This document shows, piece after piece, positions 1 to 7,108 of a DNA stretch of 64,000 bases; positions within the stretch are counted from its first letter, which is position 1, and each line of letters opens with the position of its first letter. Below the pieces are notes generated by a model. The model was not told the origin of the DNA. It ran no database searches and saw only the letters and a list, made by a program, of their open reading frames with translations. Origin of the DNA: Pseudarthrobacter sp. NamE2 (GTDB taxonomy: Bacteria > Actinomycetota > Actinomycetes > Actinomycetales > Micrococcaceae); the NCBI RefSeq assembly GCF_005796205.1, contig NZ_VAHN01000010.1:62001-126000 (forward strand), written 5' to 3'. The position numbers were made by a program, and so were the translations under genes.

Positions 1-217
1 GCACCAGGAGCGAGTGGTCTTCAAGGGTCCGCAGGATCCGGTAAGCCACCGACCGGTGCACGCCCATGGCGTCTGCGAGTTCCGCGATGCTCAGCGGGGC
101 GGGCGCCGCCGCGAGGATCTCGAGGGCCCGGATTCCCCGTGAGAGGGTCTGGGACGGAGACGCCTGCGCCGGGGCTGCTCCGGCCGGGGCTGCAGCGGTG
201 GGAATCATGGTCTCCAT
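1..217 (-). CDS. IclR-family transcriptional regulator, N-terminal part (cut by the window edge)
   Basis: Only the first 72 codons lie in the window. The visible protein has an Ala/Pro-rich leader of about 25 residues. A winged helix-turn-helix of IclR type follows, recognisable from LSRGIRALEIL, LSIAELADAMGVHRSVAYRIL and the RTLEDH that comes next. The effector domain is outside. Two in-frame ATG codons (at 217 and 208) could be the start, and neither has a strong ribosome site; GGAG lies just before the second. The gene is divergent from the MFS transporter, which suggests that it controls that transporter, a common arrangement for IclR proteins and substrate-specific MFS symporters. The inducer cannot be told from the sequence. 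Confidence 0.85.
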   Translation of the reverse strand, partial: METMIPTAAAPAGAAPAQASPSQTLSRGIRALEILAAAPAPLSIAELADAMGVHRSVAYRILRTLEDHSLLV

Positions 218-265
218 CCTGGGTAGCTTGCCGGAGTACAGGCCGCGGAGCCATACAACGGGAGC

Positions 266-301
266 GTTTCTATAACAGAACTGCAGGTTCAAATATAGAA
301 C
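266..301. promoter_or_regulatory. Two adjacent palindromic operator candidates between IclR and MFS genes
   Basis: Positions 287-301 form a perfect GTTC-N7-GAAC palindrome with an AT-rich centre. Positions 266-281 form a near copy (GTTTC-N6-AGAAC). The shared half-site GAACTGC occurs at 278-284 and again at 298-304. Inverted repeats of this size in a divergent IclR intergenic region are typical IclR sites, so these probably bind the regulator at 1-217. Confidence 0.5.
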
Positions 302-450
302 TGCGCCGCCGGAACGTCCACCGGTAAAAGATTTACATTCGTCGTGTCCCGGCTCACACTTTCGTAGTACCCTACTAACTAACTGACCGTTCTGTCGGTA
401 ATCTTGAAGGCGTCCCGGCGGCACAGCTGCCTATGAACAATGGAGTTTCA

Positions 451-1782
451 ATGACTACACCTTCCAAGGTGGACACCCTTGCCGGCCCCAGCACCCGCCG
501 GGAGGAGCGCAAAGTCCTTGCCGGTACCCTCGTTGGTACCACCATCGAGTGGTATGACTTCTTCATCTTCGCCCAGCTGACCGCAACGCTGCTGTCGCCG
601 CTGTTCCTGGCCCCGCTGAATGAGTCCAACCCCGGCCTTGCCCAGATCCTGTCCTTTGCCCTGATCGGTATCAGCTTCCTGTTCCGGCCCCTGGGCGCCG
701 TGATTGCGGGACACTTGGGTGACCGGCTGGGCCGCAAGGCAATGCTCGTTTTCACGCTGGTGATGATGGGCGCCGCCACCGCCCTGATCGGCATGCTTCC
801 CACCTACGCCCAGATCGGTGCCTGGGCACCCATCCTGCTGATCCTCCTGCGAATCGTGCAGGGCTTCTCGGCCGGCGGTGAATGGGGTGGGGCAGCGCTC
901 ATGGCGGTGGAGCACGCGCCCCTGAACAAGCGCGGCCTGTTCGGCGCCTGCCCGCAAATCGGGGTTCCGGTGGGCATGATCCTGGCCACGGGCCTGCTGT
1001 TCTTCCTCAACAGCAGCATGCCGCGGGAGGAATTCGCCGCCTGGGGCTGGCGGGTTCCGTTCCTGCTGTCCATCGTGCTGATCGTGGTGGGTTACCTGAT
1101 CCGCCGCGCGGTGGCCGAGAGCCCGGTGTTCCAGGAGATGGCCGCCCGCAAGGCGGAGAGCAAGGCACCTCTCGGTGAGTTGGTTCGCAGCCATAAGAAG
1201 CCGGTCCTGTACTCCACCATGATCTTCATCGCCAACAACGCAGCCGGCTACCTGCTCATCGCCTTCTTCATCGCGTACGCCACCAGGACGCTGCAGATGC
1301 CTGCTCCGCCGGTCCTCCTGGCGACCACCCTGGCATCCTTCGGCTGGCTGATCTTCACTTTGGTGGGCGGCTGGCTTTCCGACCGCATTGGCCGCGTGAA
1401 GACGTTCCTCGCGGGGTACGCCATCGTCTTCGCCTGGATGATCCCCATGTTCGCCCTGATCGACACGAAGGACATCTGGCTTTACGGCGTGGCACTGTTC
1501 GTCCTCACCGTGGGCCTCGGTCTCTCCTACGGCCCGATGTCCGCCATGTACGCCGAGATGTTCCCCGCCAACGTCCGCTACTCGGGAATCTCCATCGGGT
1601 ATGCCTTCGGCGCAATCCTCGGCGGCGCGTTCGCTGCCACCATCGCCGAGTCGCTCCTCCAGGCCACCAGGTGGGCGGGCTCCATCGGCATCTACATCAT
1701 GGTCCTGTGCGTCATTTCCGTCATCGGCGTGCTGCTGGCCAAGGAAACCAAGGGCCGCCCGCTGGGCGTCAGCCATCATTGA
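451..1782 (+). CDS. MFS transporter, metabolite:H+ symporter (MHS) type
   Basis: An inner-membrane secondary transporter of 443 residues with about 12 hydrophobic segments. It carries MHS landmarks: TTIEWYDFFIF near the N-terminus, GDRLGRK in the loop after helix 2, RIVQGFSAGGEWGGAAL in helix 4, and a second loop motif SDRIGRVK in the C-terminal half. MHS members move carboxylates, betaines or aromatic acids with protons. The divergent IclR gene favours an organic or aromatic acid, but the substrate is not readable. An in-frame ATG lies at 433, but the ATG at 451 has GGAG five bases upstream and is preferred. A strong hairpin terminator follows the stop codon. Confidence 0.9.
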   Translation: MTTPSKVDTLAGPSTRREERKVLAGTLVGTTIEWYDFFIFAQLTATLLSPLFLAPLNESNPGLAQILSFALIGISFLFRPLGAVIAGHLGDRLGRKAMLVFTLVMMGAATALIGMLPTYAQIGAWAPILLILLRIVQGFSAGGEWGGAALMAVEHAPLNKRGLFGACPQIGVPVGMILATGLLFFLNSSMPREEFAAWGWRVPFLLSIVLIVVGYLIRRAVAESPVFQEMAARKAESKAPLGELVRSHKKPVLYSTMIFIANNAAGYLLIAFFIAYATRTLQMPAPPVLLATTLASFGWLIFTLVGGWLSDRIGRVKTFLAGYAIVFAWMIPMFALIDTKDIWLYGVALFVLTVGLGLSYGPMSAMYAEMFPANVRYSGISIGYAFGAILGGAFAATIAESLLQATRWAGSIGIYIMVLCVISVIGVLLAKETKGRPLGVSHH

Positions 1783-1803
1783 TCAGCGTTTCTATGAGGT
1801 GAA

Positions 1804-1853
1804 GCCTGACGGCGGGCCGGACCAACGTGGGTCCCGCCCGCCGTCAGGCGTTT
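1804..1853 (+). terminator. Rho-independent-like terminator between convergent genes
   Basis: 14-bp perfect arms (1804-1817 and 1836-1849) enclose a second 5-bp stem (1819-1823/1830-1834). TTTAAT follows on the plus strand. It ends the MFS transcript and may also block read-through from the opposite phosphoribosyltransferase gene. Confidence 0.8.
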
Positions 1854-1867
1854 AATCCAGTGGATTC

Positions 1868-2515
1868 CTACTGCTTCAGGAAGCTGATCGCGTCATGGTC
1901 GGTCAGTTGCTCAAAGTGGCGGTAGAAGCTGCCGACGGCGCGGAACTTGCCGGGCAGGTGCAGGCACAGGACTGCGTCACAGGCCCGCTCCACCGAAGCC
2001 TCGGCGTCGATGGATCCTACCGGTGCCGCAGCAACCACTGTGGCCGCGCCCTCTTCGCGGACCGCCTCGATGGCGGCCCTCATGGTGGCTCCGGTGGCCA
2101 GGCCGTCGTCGACCAGCAGGACGGTTTTGCCGGCAAGATCATGGTCCGTTCCGGGGTACAGGTCCACCCGGCGGAGTAGTTCGGCGCGCTCGCGCTGCTC
2201 CACTTCATCGAGCCATTCGCTGCGGACACCGTGCTCCAGCACCCTGTCCAGCAGGGGCTTGTTGATCAGCCGGACTGTCCGGCCCCGGGCCCACGCCAGC
2301 GCACCGTACGCCGTCTCTTCATGGCCCGGGATGCCCAGTTTGCGCACCAGTACGGTTCCCAGGGGCAGGTAGAGGGCCTTGGCGGCGGCAGCGGCAACCG
2401 GAATCCCGCCCCGCGCCAGGCCAAGGACCAGGGTGTCAGGCCGCTCACGGAACTGCGGAAGCACCGCGGCCAGGCGTTCGCCGGCCTCCGTGCGGTCCTC
2501 GAAACGGGTAACCAT
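1868..2515 (-). CDS. Phosphoribosyltransferase-domain protein
   Basis: A 215-residue type I phosphoribosyltransferase fold. The PRPP-binding motif VLLVDDGLATGAT sits around residues 132-144, preceded by LGLARGGIPVAAA near residue 31, which resembles the N-terminal PRPP loop. Similar proteins in actinobacteria are annotated only as phosphoribosyltransferase, and no purine or pyrimidine specificity motif is evident. The ATG at 2515 is preceded by GGAGGATCAG, a good ribosome site. It converges on the MFS gene and precedes nothing obviously linked in pathway, so its physiological substrate is unknown. Confidence 0.85.
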   Translation of the reverse strand: MVTRFEDRTEAGERLAAVLPQFRERPDTLVLGLARGGIPVAAAAAKALYLPLGTVLVRKLGIPGHEETAYGALAWARGRTVRLINKPLLDRVLEHGVRSEWLDEVEQRERAELLRRVDLYPGTDHDLAGKTVLLVDDGLATGATMRAAIEAVREEGAATVVAAAPVGSIDAEASVERACDAVLCLHLPGKFRAVGSFYRHFEQLTDHDAISFLKQ

Positions 2516-2583
2516 CTGATCCTCCAGGCTTCCTGTGCACCTGGTTTCAGCCTACCGCCACGAGGGCCGTGCCAGATTCGGCG

Positions 2584-3411
2584 CTAGGCCGCGAGGAAGT
2601 CGATTGCTGCCTGCTTGAAGGCCCTGCTGGTCACGGCATTGGTGTGGTTGCGGCCCGGCAGGACGAGCTGCTTGGCAGTTGCTCCGGCTCCCGCTGCCAG
2701 CTCGGCGAGCTTGGGAAGGCTGCCGATGCGTTCGTCCTGGTCACCGGCCACCAGGAGCATTGGTACGTGCGGGACGGCTTCGGCGGGGTCATACGGTTCG
2801 GCCTTGATGGCCTCCACGAGGGACAGCAGGGCGAAGATGTTGTTGCTGGGGAGCAGCAGGGCCATCTTCAGCAGCCGTGCGGTGGATTCGTCGGCAATCG
2901 GCGTCCCGTCGGCCAGGTAGTCCTGGGCGGCGATGAGGTCGAATTCGGCCAGCGGGTCTGCGACGTTGGGCCCGCCCAGGACCAGCCGGTGCACGATCTC
3001 CGGCTGGGTGGCGCCGAACTCCCAGGCGAGCCGGGAGCCCAGGGAATATCCCACAACGTCAAGTCCGCTGGCAGGCTCATTCTCCTGCAAGGGGCGCACG
3101 CCGGCGTCGAACGCTGCCTGCAGCAGGTCCGCGCGGATCCTGCTGGGGGAGTAGGAGTCACGGTCCTCGGGCGCGCCGCTGCGGCCGTGCCCCGGCAGGT
3201 CCACGGTGATGACCCGGCGCCCTGCCTGGAGCAGGGACTGGATCCAGCCGGTGTCCTCCCAGTTGAGCTTCGAGGAGGAGGAAAAGCCGTGCAGCAGCAG
3301 GACCGGGCGCAGGCCGGCATCGGACCCGGGTTCGTGGACCGCCACGTACAGCTGCGGGTCGGTACCCTCCACGGTGTGCGTCTGCTGTTGGCCGGTGTGC
3401 CTGCCGCTCAT
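2584..3411 (-). CDS. Alpha/beta-fold hydrolase
   Basis: A 275-residue cytoplasmic alpha/beta hydrolase. The oxyanion-hole HGF is in LLLHGFSSSS, and the nucleophile elbow is GYSLG (VVGYSLGSRLAWEFG). A late aspartate sits in VAGDQDERIG and the catalytic histidine in LPGRNHTNAV. There is no signal peptide. The start chosen (MSGRHTG) has GAGG nine bases upstream; ATG and TTG codons 15-18 bases earlier are possible. It lies 68 bases upstream of the phosphoribosyltransferase in the same orientation, so co-transcription is possible. The substrate (ester, lactone or other) cannot be assigned. Confidence 0.85.
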   Translation of the reverse strand: MSGRHTGQQQTHTVEGTDPQLYVAVHEPGSDAGLRPVLLLHGFSSSSKLNWEDTGWIQSLLQAGRRVITVDLPGHGRSGAPEDRDSYSPSRIRADLLQAAFDAGVRPLQENEPASGLDVVGYSLGSRLAWEFGATQPEIVHRLVLGGPNVADPLAEFDLIAAQDYLADGTPIADESTARLLKMALLLPSNNIFALLSLVEAIKAEPYDPAEAVPHVPMLLVAGDQDERIGSLPKLAELAAGAGATAKQLVLPGRNHTNAVTSRAFKQAAIDFLAA

Positions 3412-3474
3412 GCTGTGTGTCCTCATCAAGTACGGCGCCCGGGCGGACCCGGCGCTTGGGTGCCTGGCATCACT

Positions 3475-4872
3475 CTACCTGCCGGTGCGGTTCCCGGCCG
3501 GACCGGGCACGCGCCGGGCAACCCGGGCGGCGACAGCACATGCGGCGGCTATGCCCGCGATCAGCGCGAAGGTGCCGAAGAGCTGAACGCGGCTGCTCTC
3601 GGCGCTGAAGCCAACGGCAAAAATCAATCCGAGCAGGGCCAGGCCAACAAAAGTGAGTACCGGGAAACCCTTCATCCGCAGGGGCAGGGGATTGCCGTCA
3701 CGGTCCGCCCGGCGGCGGAGGACCAGCTGTGACACCAGCGCGCTGCCCCAGACGACCAGGCATGTGGAGCCCACCAGCTGGAAAAGCGCCGGAAGGATCT
3801 TCTCCGGAAAAAGCAGCTCCAGCACCGTTGCGATGAAGCCAAAGGCCACCGACACTCCTACCGCCAGCATGGGCACGCTCGCCCCGCTGAGCCGGGTGAG
3901 GAAGCGCGGTGCCTCGCCGCGCCCGGCAAGCGAGTAGACCATGCGGGACGCGCCGTACAGGTTTGCGTTCAGGGCGGACAGGAGCGCGACGACGGCAACC
4001 AGGGTGATGGCGGTGGCGGCGCCGGGGATTCCGGCGGTGTCAAGGACGCCCGCGAAGGGTGAGGCCAGGCCTTCGGACGTGGCGGGAAGCACCGCGGCGA
4101 TGACAAACACGGAGCCGATGTAGAAAACCAGGATGCGCCACACCACGGTTCGGATGGCCTTGCCCACGCTATGTTCCGGGTCCTCGGTTTCGGCCGCGGC
4201 CACCGAAACAATTTCAGTCCCGCCGAACGCGAAGATCACCACGAACAGTGCGGCGGCGATGCCGCCGAGGCCCTGGGGAGCAAAATCGCCAACGATGTTG
4301 GCAAGGCCCGGCGACGCGGCATCCGGCAGCAGTCCCAGGAGCAGGGCCGCGCCCACCGCCAGGAAGAGGACGATGGCGGCGACCTTCAGGATGGCGAACC
4401 AGAACTCGAACTCACCGAAGTTCCGCACCCCGGCCAGGTTGATGCCTGTAAAGACGACCATGAACGCCAATGCGAGCGCCCAGACCGGAACCACCGGCCA
4501 CACCGAGAAGAGCAGTCCGGCAGCGCCCAGTGCTTCGGCAGCGATCACGACCACCAGCTGCAGCCACCAGAGCCAGCCGATGGTTGCTCCTGCGGTCCTG
4601 CCCAGTGCCCTTTCCGCGTACACGGAGAAGGCGCCGCTGTCGGGGTTGGCGGCCGCCATCTCGCCCAGGGCCCACATCACCAGGATGATGAGGGTGCCCG
4701 CCACCAGATAGGAGATGAGTACGGCAGGGCCGGCAGCCTGGACGCCGGCGCCGGAACCCAGGAAGAGGCCGGCTCCGATGGCGCTTCCCAGGCCCATCAT
4801 GGTGAGTTGGCGGGGCTTCATGCTGTGGCCGAGGTGGTCGTGGGCCGGAGCGGGGGCGTACTTCGTTGTCAT
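3475..4872 (-). CDS. Amino-acid permease, APC superfamily
   Basis: A 465-residue integral membrane protein with about 12 hydrophobic segments. It has the APC/AAT family N-terminal signature: MKPRQLTMMGLGSAIGAGLF, then GPAVLISYLVAG and ALGEMAAANPDSGAFS. It resembles GABA/proline/aromatic amino-acid permeases of the AAT family, and specificity cannot be read. The ATG at 4872 follows AGAAGG ten bases upstream and opens directly into the family's usual N-terminus; a GTG 16 codons earlier looks spurious. The gene is divergent from the NAD operon, and the palindromic NrtR-type operator lies between them. Import of aspartate, the NadB substrate, is an attractive but unproven idea. Confidence 0.88.
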   Translation of the reverse strand: MTTKYAPAPAHDHLGHSMKPRQLTMMGLGSAIGAGLFLGSGAGVQAAGPAVLISYLVAGTLIILVMWALGEMAAANPDSGAFSVYAERALGRTAGATIGWLWWLQLVVVIAAEALGAAGLLFSVWPVVPVWALALAFMVVFTGINLAGVRNFGEFEFWFAILKVAAIVLFLAVGAALLLGLLPDAASPGLANIVGDFAPQGLGGIAAALFVVIFAFGGTEIVSVAAAETEDPEHSVGKAIRTVVWRILVFYIGSVFVIAAVLPATSEGLASPFAGVLDTAGIPGAATAITLVAVVALLSALNANLYGASRMVYSLAGRGEAPRFLTRLSGASVPMLAVGVSVAFGFIATVLELLFPEKILPALFQLVGSTCLVVWGSALVSQLVLRRRADRDGNPLPLRMKGFPVLTFVGLALLGLIFAVGFSAESSRVQLFGTFALIAGIAAACAVAARVARRVPGPAGNRTGR

Positions 4873-5006
4873 GCGGAGTAAACCTTCTTGGGGTCTCGGT
4901 GGAGGTCCTCTTGGGACCACTCGAATTTACCGCCTGACGGCGCCGCAGCCGAACCCGGAGTGATGGTCGCGCGGCAGGCGCCTGCCGGGAGTGTGACGGG
5001 AAGCAT

Positions 5007-5035
5007 TTCGGATTCGCTGCCACCGGCCCTACAAT
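5007..5035 (+). promoter_or_regulatory. Candidate promoter of the nrtR-nadABC operon
   Basis: TACAAT (5030-5035) is a good -10 hexamer. A weak -35 (TTCGGA, 5007-5012) lies 17 bases upstream. The perfect palindrome begins immediately downstream, where it would cover the transcription start. Confidence 0.5.
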
Positions 5036-5036
5036 C

Positions 5037-5061
5037 AGTTATGGTCAAAGTGACCATAACT
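5037..5061. promoter_or_regulatory. Perfect 25-bp palindrome, likely NrtR operator
   Basis: Arms AGTTATGGTCA and TGACCATAACT are exact reverse complements around the 3-base centre AAG. The site lies 33 bases before the nrtR start and right after the -10 box. NrtR sites in other bacteria are palindromes of about this size upstream of NAD genes, and autoregulation of nrtR-nad operons is known. The position fits repression by blocking initiation. It could also affect the divergent permease. Confidence 0.8.
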
Positions 5062-5093
5062 AGCCCGCCAAGGCAGCCGTAAGGAGGATGGCA

Positions 5094-5804
5094 ATGTACT
5101 ACGGCTCAGCCAACGTGTCGGAGCGCCAGGCCGCGCCGCCGTCGCTTGCCATCTCCACGGTGATCTTCGCGCTGCGGCCCAGCGAATCGTCCGGCCGTCC
5201 CACACTCTGGCTGCCCCTGGTGCGCCGCATCAGGGAGCCCTTCAAGGGATTGTGGGCACTGCCGGGAGGGCCCCTCAGCCACGACGAGTCCCTGCAGGAC
5301 GCCGCGTCCAGGAGCCTGCGGGAGACCACCGGGCTGGCGCCCCGCTACCTGGAGCAGCTGTACGCTTTCGGCGGCCTGCACCGTTCGCCCACCCAGCGGG
5401 TGGTCTCCATCGTCTACTGGGCCCTGGTCCAGCCGACGGAAGCGGCGCTCGCTGATGTCTCCGAGAACGTGAAGTGGTTCCGGGCCGACCGCCTGGGGGA
5501 ACTCGCCTTCGACCACAACGCCATTGTGGACTACGCGCTCTGGCGCCTGCGCAACAAGCTGGCCTACGGCTCGGTGGCCTACCACCTGCTGGGCGAATAT
5601 TTCACGTTGGCCCAGGTCCGCGAAGTCTACGAGGCCGTGCTGGACCGCGAGCTGGACCCGGCCAACTTCCGCCGCCAGCTCAAGTCCACCCCCGAAATCG
5701 AAGAGACAGACGAATTCCTCCAGGGCGGCAAGCACCGCCCGCCCCGCCTTTACCGCTTTACCGGCCGGCCCGGCCTCGACCCAGACAACAGGAGCACACC
5801 ATGA
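5094..5804 (+). CDS. nrtR: NrtR-type Nudix transcriptional regulator of NAD biosynthesis
   Basis: A 236-residue protein with an N-terminal Nudix fold (about residues 18-140) and a C-terminal winged-helix part containing YHLLGEYFTLAQVREVYEAVL. The Nudix box at residues 59-81 keeps Gly59, Glu65, Arg73 and Glu77, but the glutamates expected at 74 and 78 are Ser and Thr. Catalysis is therefore probably lost, and the domain would sense an ADP-ribose or NAD-related ligand, as described for NrtR. AAGGAGG six bases before the ATG at 5094 fixes the start; the ATG at 5088 directly abuts that site. It overlaps nadA by 4 bases and heads the operon. Confidence 0.87.
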   Translation: MYYGSANVSERQAAPPSLAISTVIFALRPSESSGRPTLWLPLVRRIREPFKGLWALPGGPLSHDESLQDAASRSLRETTGLAPRYLEQLYAFGGLHRSPTQRVVSIVYWALVQPTEAALADVSENVKWFRADRLGELAFDHNAIVDYALWRLRNKLAYGSVAYHLLGEYFTLAQVREVYEAVLDRELDPANFRRQLKSTPEIEETDEFLQGGKHRPPRLYRFTGRPGLDPDNRSTP

Positions 5805-7108
5805 GCAGCGTCAACACGGCCATCCAGCTGATCACGCGCGAGCAGGCCGAAAAGGGCGCCGCCGCAAGGGGCAGCACCTGCAGCCCCGCCCTCGCCAAGG
5901 GTCCGTGGGATTACGATCTCGCCGAGGCGCTCGCCGGGGTGCCGGCCTACGGCCCTGGAGCATCCAGCGCCGATGTTGCCCCGATAACGACGCCGCGCCA
6001 GGGCCAGCTGCCGGAGGAATACAAGCGTGCCAGTGATGCCGAACTTTCCAAACGCATCGTCGCAGCGAAAGCCGCTTTGGGGGACCGGGCCGTCATCCTC
6101 GGCCACTTCTATCAGCGCGACGAGGTGGTCCAGTATGCGGACTTCGTGGGCGACTCCTTCCAGCTCGCCAACGCGGCGTTGACCAGGCCCGAGGCAGAGG
6201 CGATCATATTCTGCGGCGTGCACTTCATGGCCGAAACCGCGGACATCCTCTCGAAGCCGGAGCAGGCTGTAATCCTGCCCAACCTCGCCGCCGGCTGCTC
6301 CATGGCGGACATGGCCGACGCGGACTCGGTGGCCGAATGCTGGGAGCAGCTGGAGGATGTTTTCGGCACCGAGCCCGACGCCGACGGCCGGGTTCCCGTC
6401 ATCCCGGTCACCTACATGAACTCTTCCGCCGCCTTGAAAGCCTTCTGCGGTGAAAACGGCGGCATCGTGTGCACCTCCTCCAACGCGAAGACCGTCCTGG
6501 AGTGGGCCTTCCAGCGGGCTCAGCGGGTGCTCTTCTTCCCGGACCAGCACCTGGGCCGCAACACCGCCAAGGCCCTGGGGGTGCCGCTGGAGCAGATGCC
6601 CATGTGGAACCCGCGCAAGGACCTGGGCGGCAACGACGAGCAGGCGTTGCTGGATTCCCGGGTCATCCTGTGGCACGGATTCTGCTCCGTGCATAAGCGG
6701 TTCACCGTGGGCCAGATCGAGCAGGCGCGCCGGGACTTCCCGGGCGTCAACGTGATAGTCCACCCCGAGTGCCCCATGGAGGTGGTGGACGCCGCCGACT
6801 CCGCCGGGTCCACCGACTTCATCAGGAAGGCCATCGCCGCGGCCACCGAACCCACCACGTTCGCCATCGGCACCGAGATCAACATGGTCAACCGGCTGGC
6901 CGCCGAATACCCGCAGCACACCATCTTCTGCCTCGACCCGGTGATCTGCCCCTGCTCCACCATGTACCGCATCCACCCCGGTTACCTCGCCTGGGTGCTT
7001 GAGGAACTGGTGGCCGGACGCGTGGTCAACCGCATCACCGTCGACGAGGCCGTGCAGGCCAATGCCCGGACGGCCCTCGAGCGCATGCTCGCAGCCAGGC
7101 CGTCATGA
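5801..7108 (+). CDS. nadA: Quinolinate synthase NadA
   Basis: Condenses iminoaspartate with dihydroxyacetone phosphate to quinolinate in de novo NAD synthesis. It is a cytoplasmic [4Fe-4S] enzyme of 435 residues. Recognisable blocks are ILGHFYQRDEVVQYADFVGD, FCGVHFMAETADIL, NLAAGCSMADMADA, HPECPMEVVDAAD and CLDPVICPCSTMYRI, which include the conserved cysteines expected to bind the cluster. The N-terminus is extended by roughly 80 residues relative to the E. coli enzyme, as is common in actinobacteria. GGAG six bases upstream supports ATG 5801, which overlaps the nrtR stop. The nadB start overlaps its own stop. Confidence 0.97.
   Translation: MSSVNTAIQLITREQAEKGAAARGSTCSPALAKGPWDYDLAEALAGVPAYGPGASSADVAPITTPRQGQLPEEYKRASDAELSKRIVAAKAALGDRAVILGHFYQRDEVVQYADFVGDSFQLANAALTRPEAEAIIFCGVHFMAETADILSKPEQAVILPNLAAGCSMADMADADSVAECWEQLEDVFGTEPDADGRVPVIPVTYMNSSAALKAFCGENGGIVCTSSNAKTVLEWAFQRAQRVLFFPDQHLGRNTAKALGVPLEQMPMWNPRKDLGGNDEQALLDSRVILWHGFCSVHKRFTVGQIEQARRDFPGVNVIVHPECPMEVVDAADSAGSTDFIRKAIAAATEPTTFAIGTEINMVNRLAAEYPQHTIFCLDPVICPCSTMYRIHPGYLAWVLEELVAGRVVNRITVDEAVQANARTALERMLAARPS

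Noticed and set aside
386..399. ACCG-N6-CGGT palindrome upstream of the MFS gene as a TetR-type operator
   Set aside because: Arms are only 4 bp and no TetR gene is in the window, so it is mentioned only as a secondary possibility.
448..1779. Minus-strand open frame of 443 codons across the MFS gene
   Set aside because: Antisense frames stay open by chance in GC-rich DNA. The plus frame has all transporter motifs and a ribosome site.
4869..5057. Small minus-strand frame overlapping the NAD operator
   Set aside because: No ribosome site and no similarity. It spans the promoter and palindrome region.
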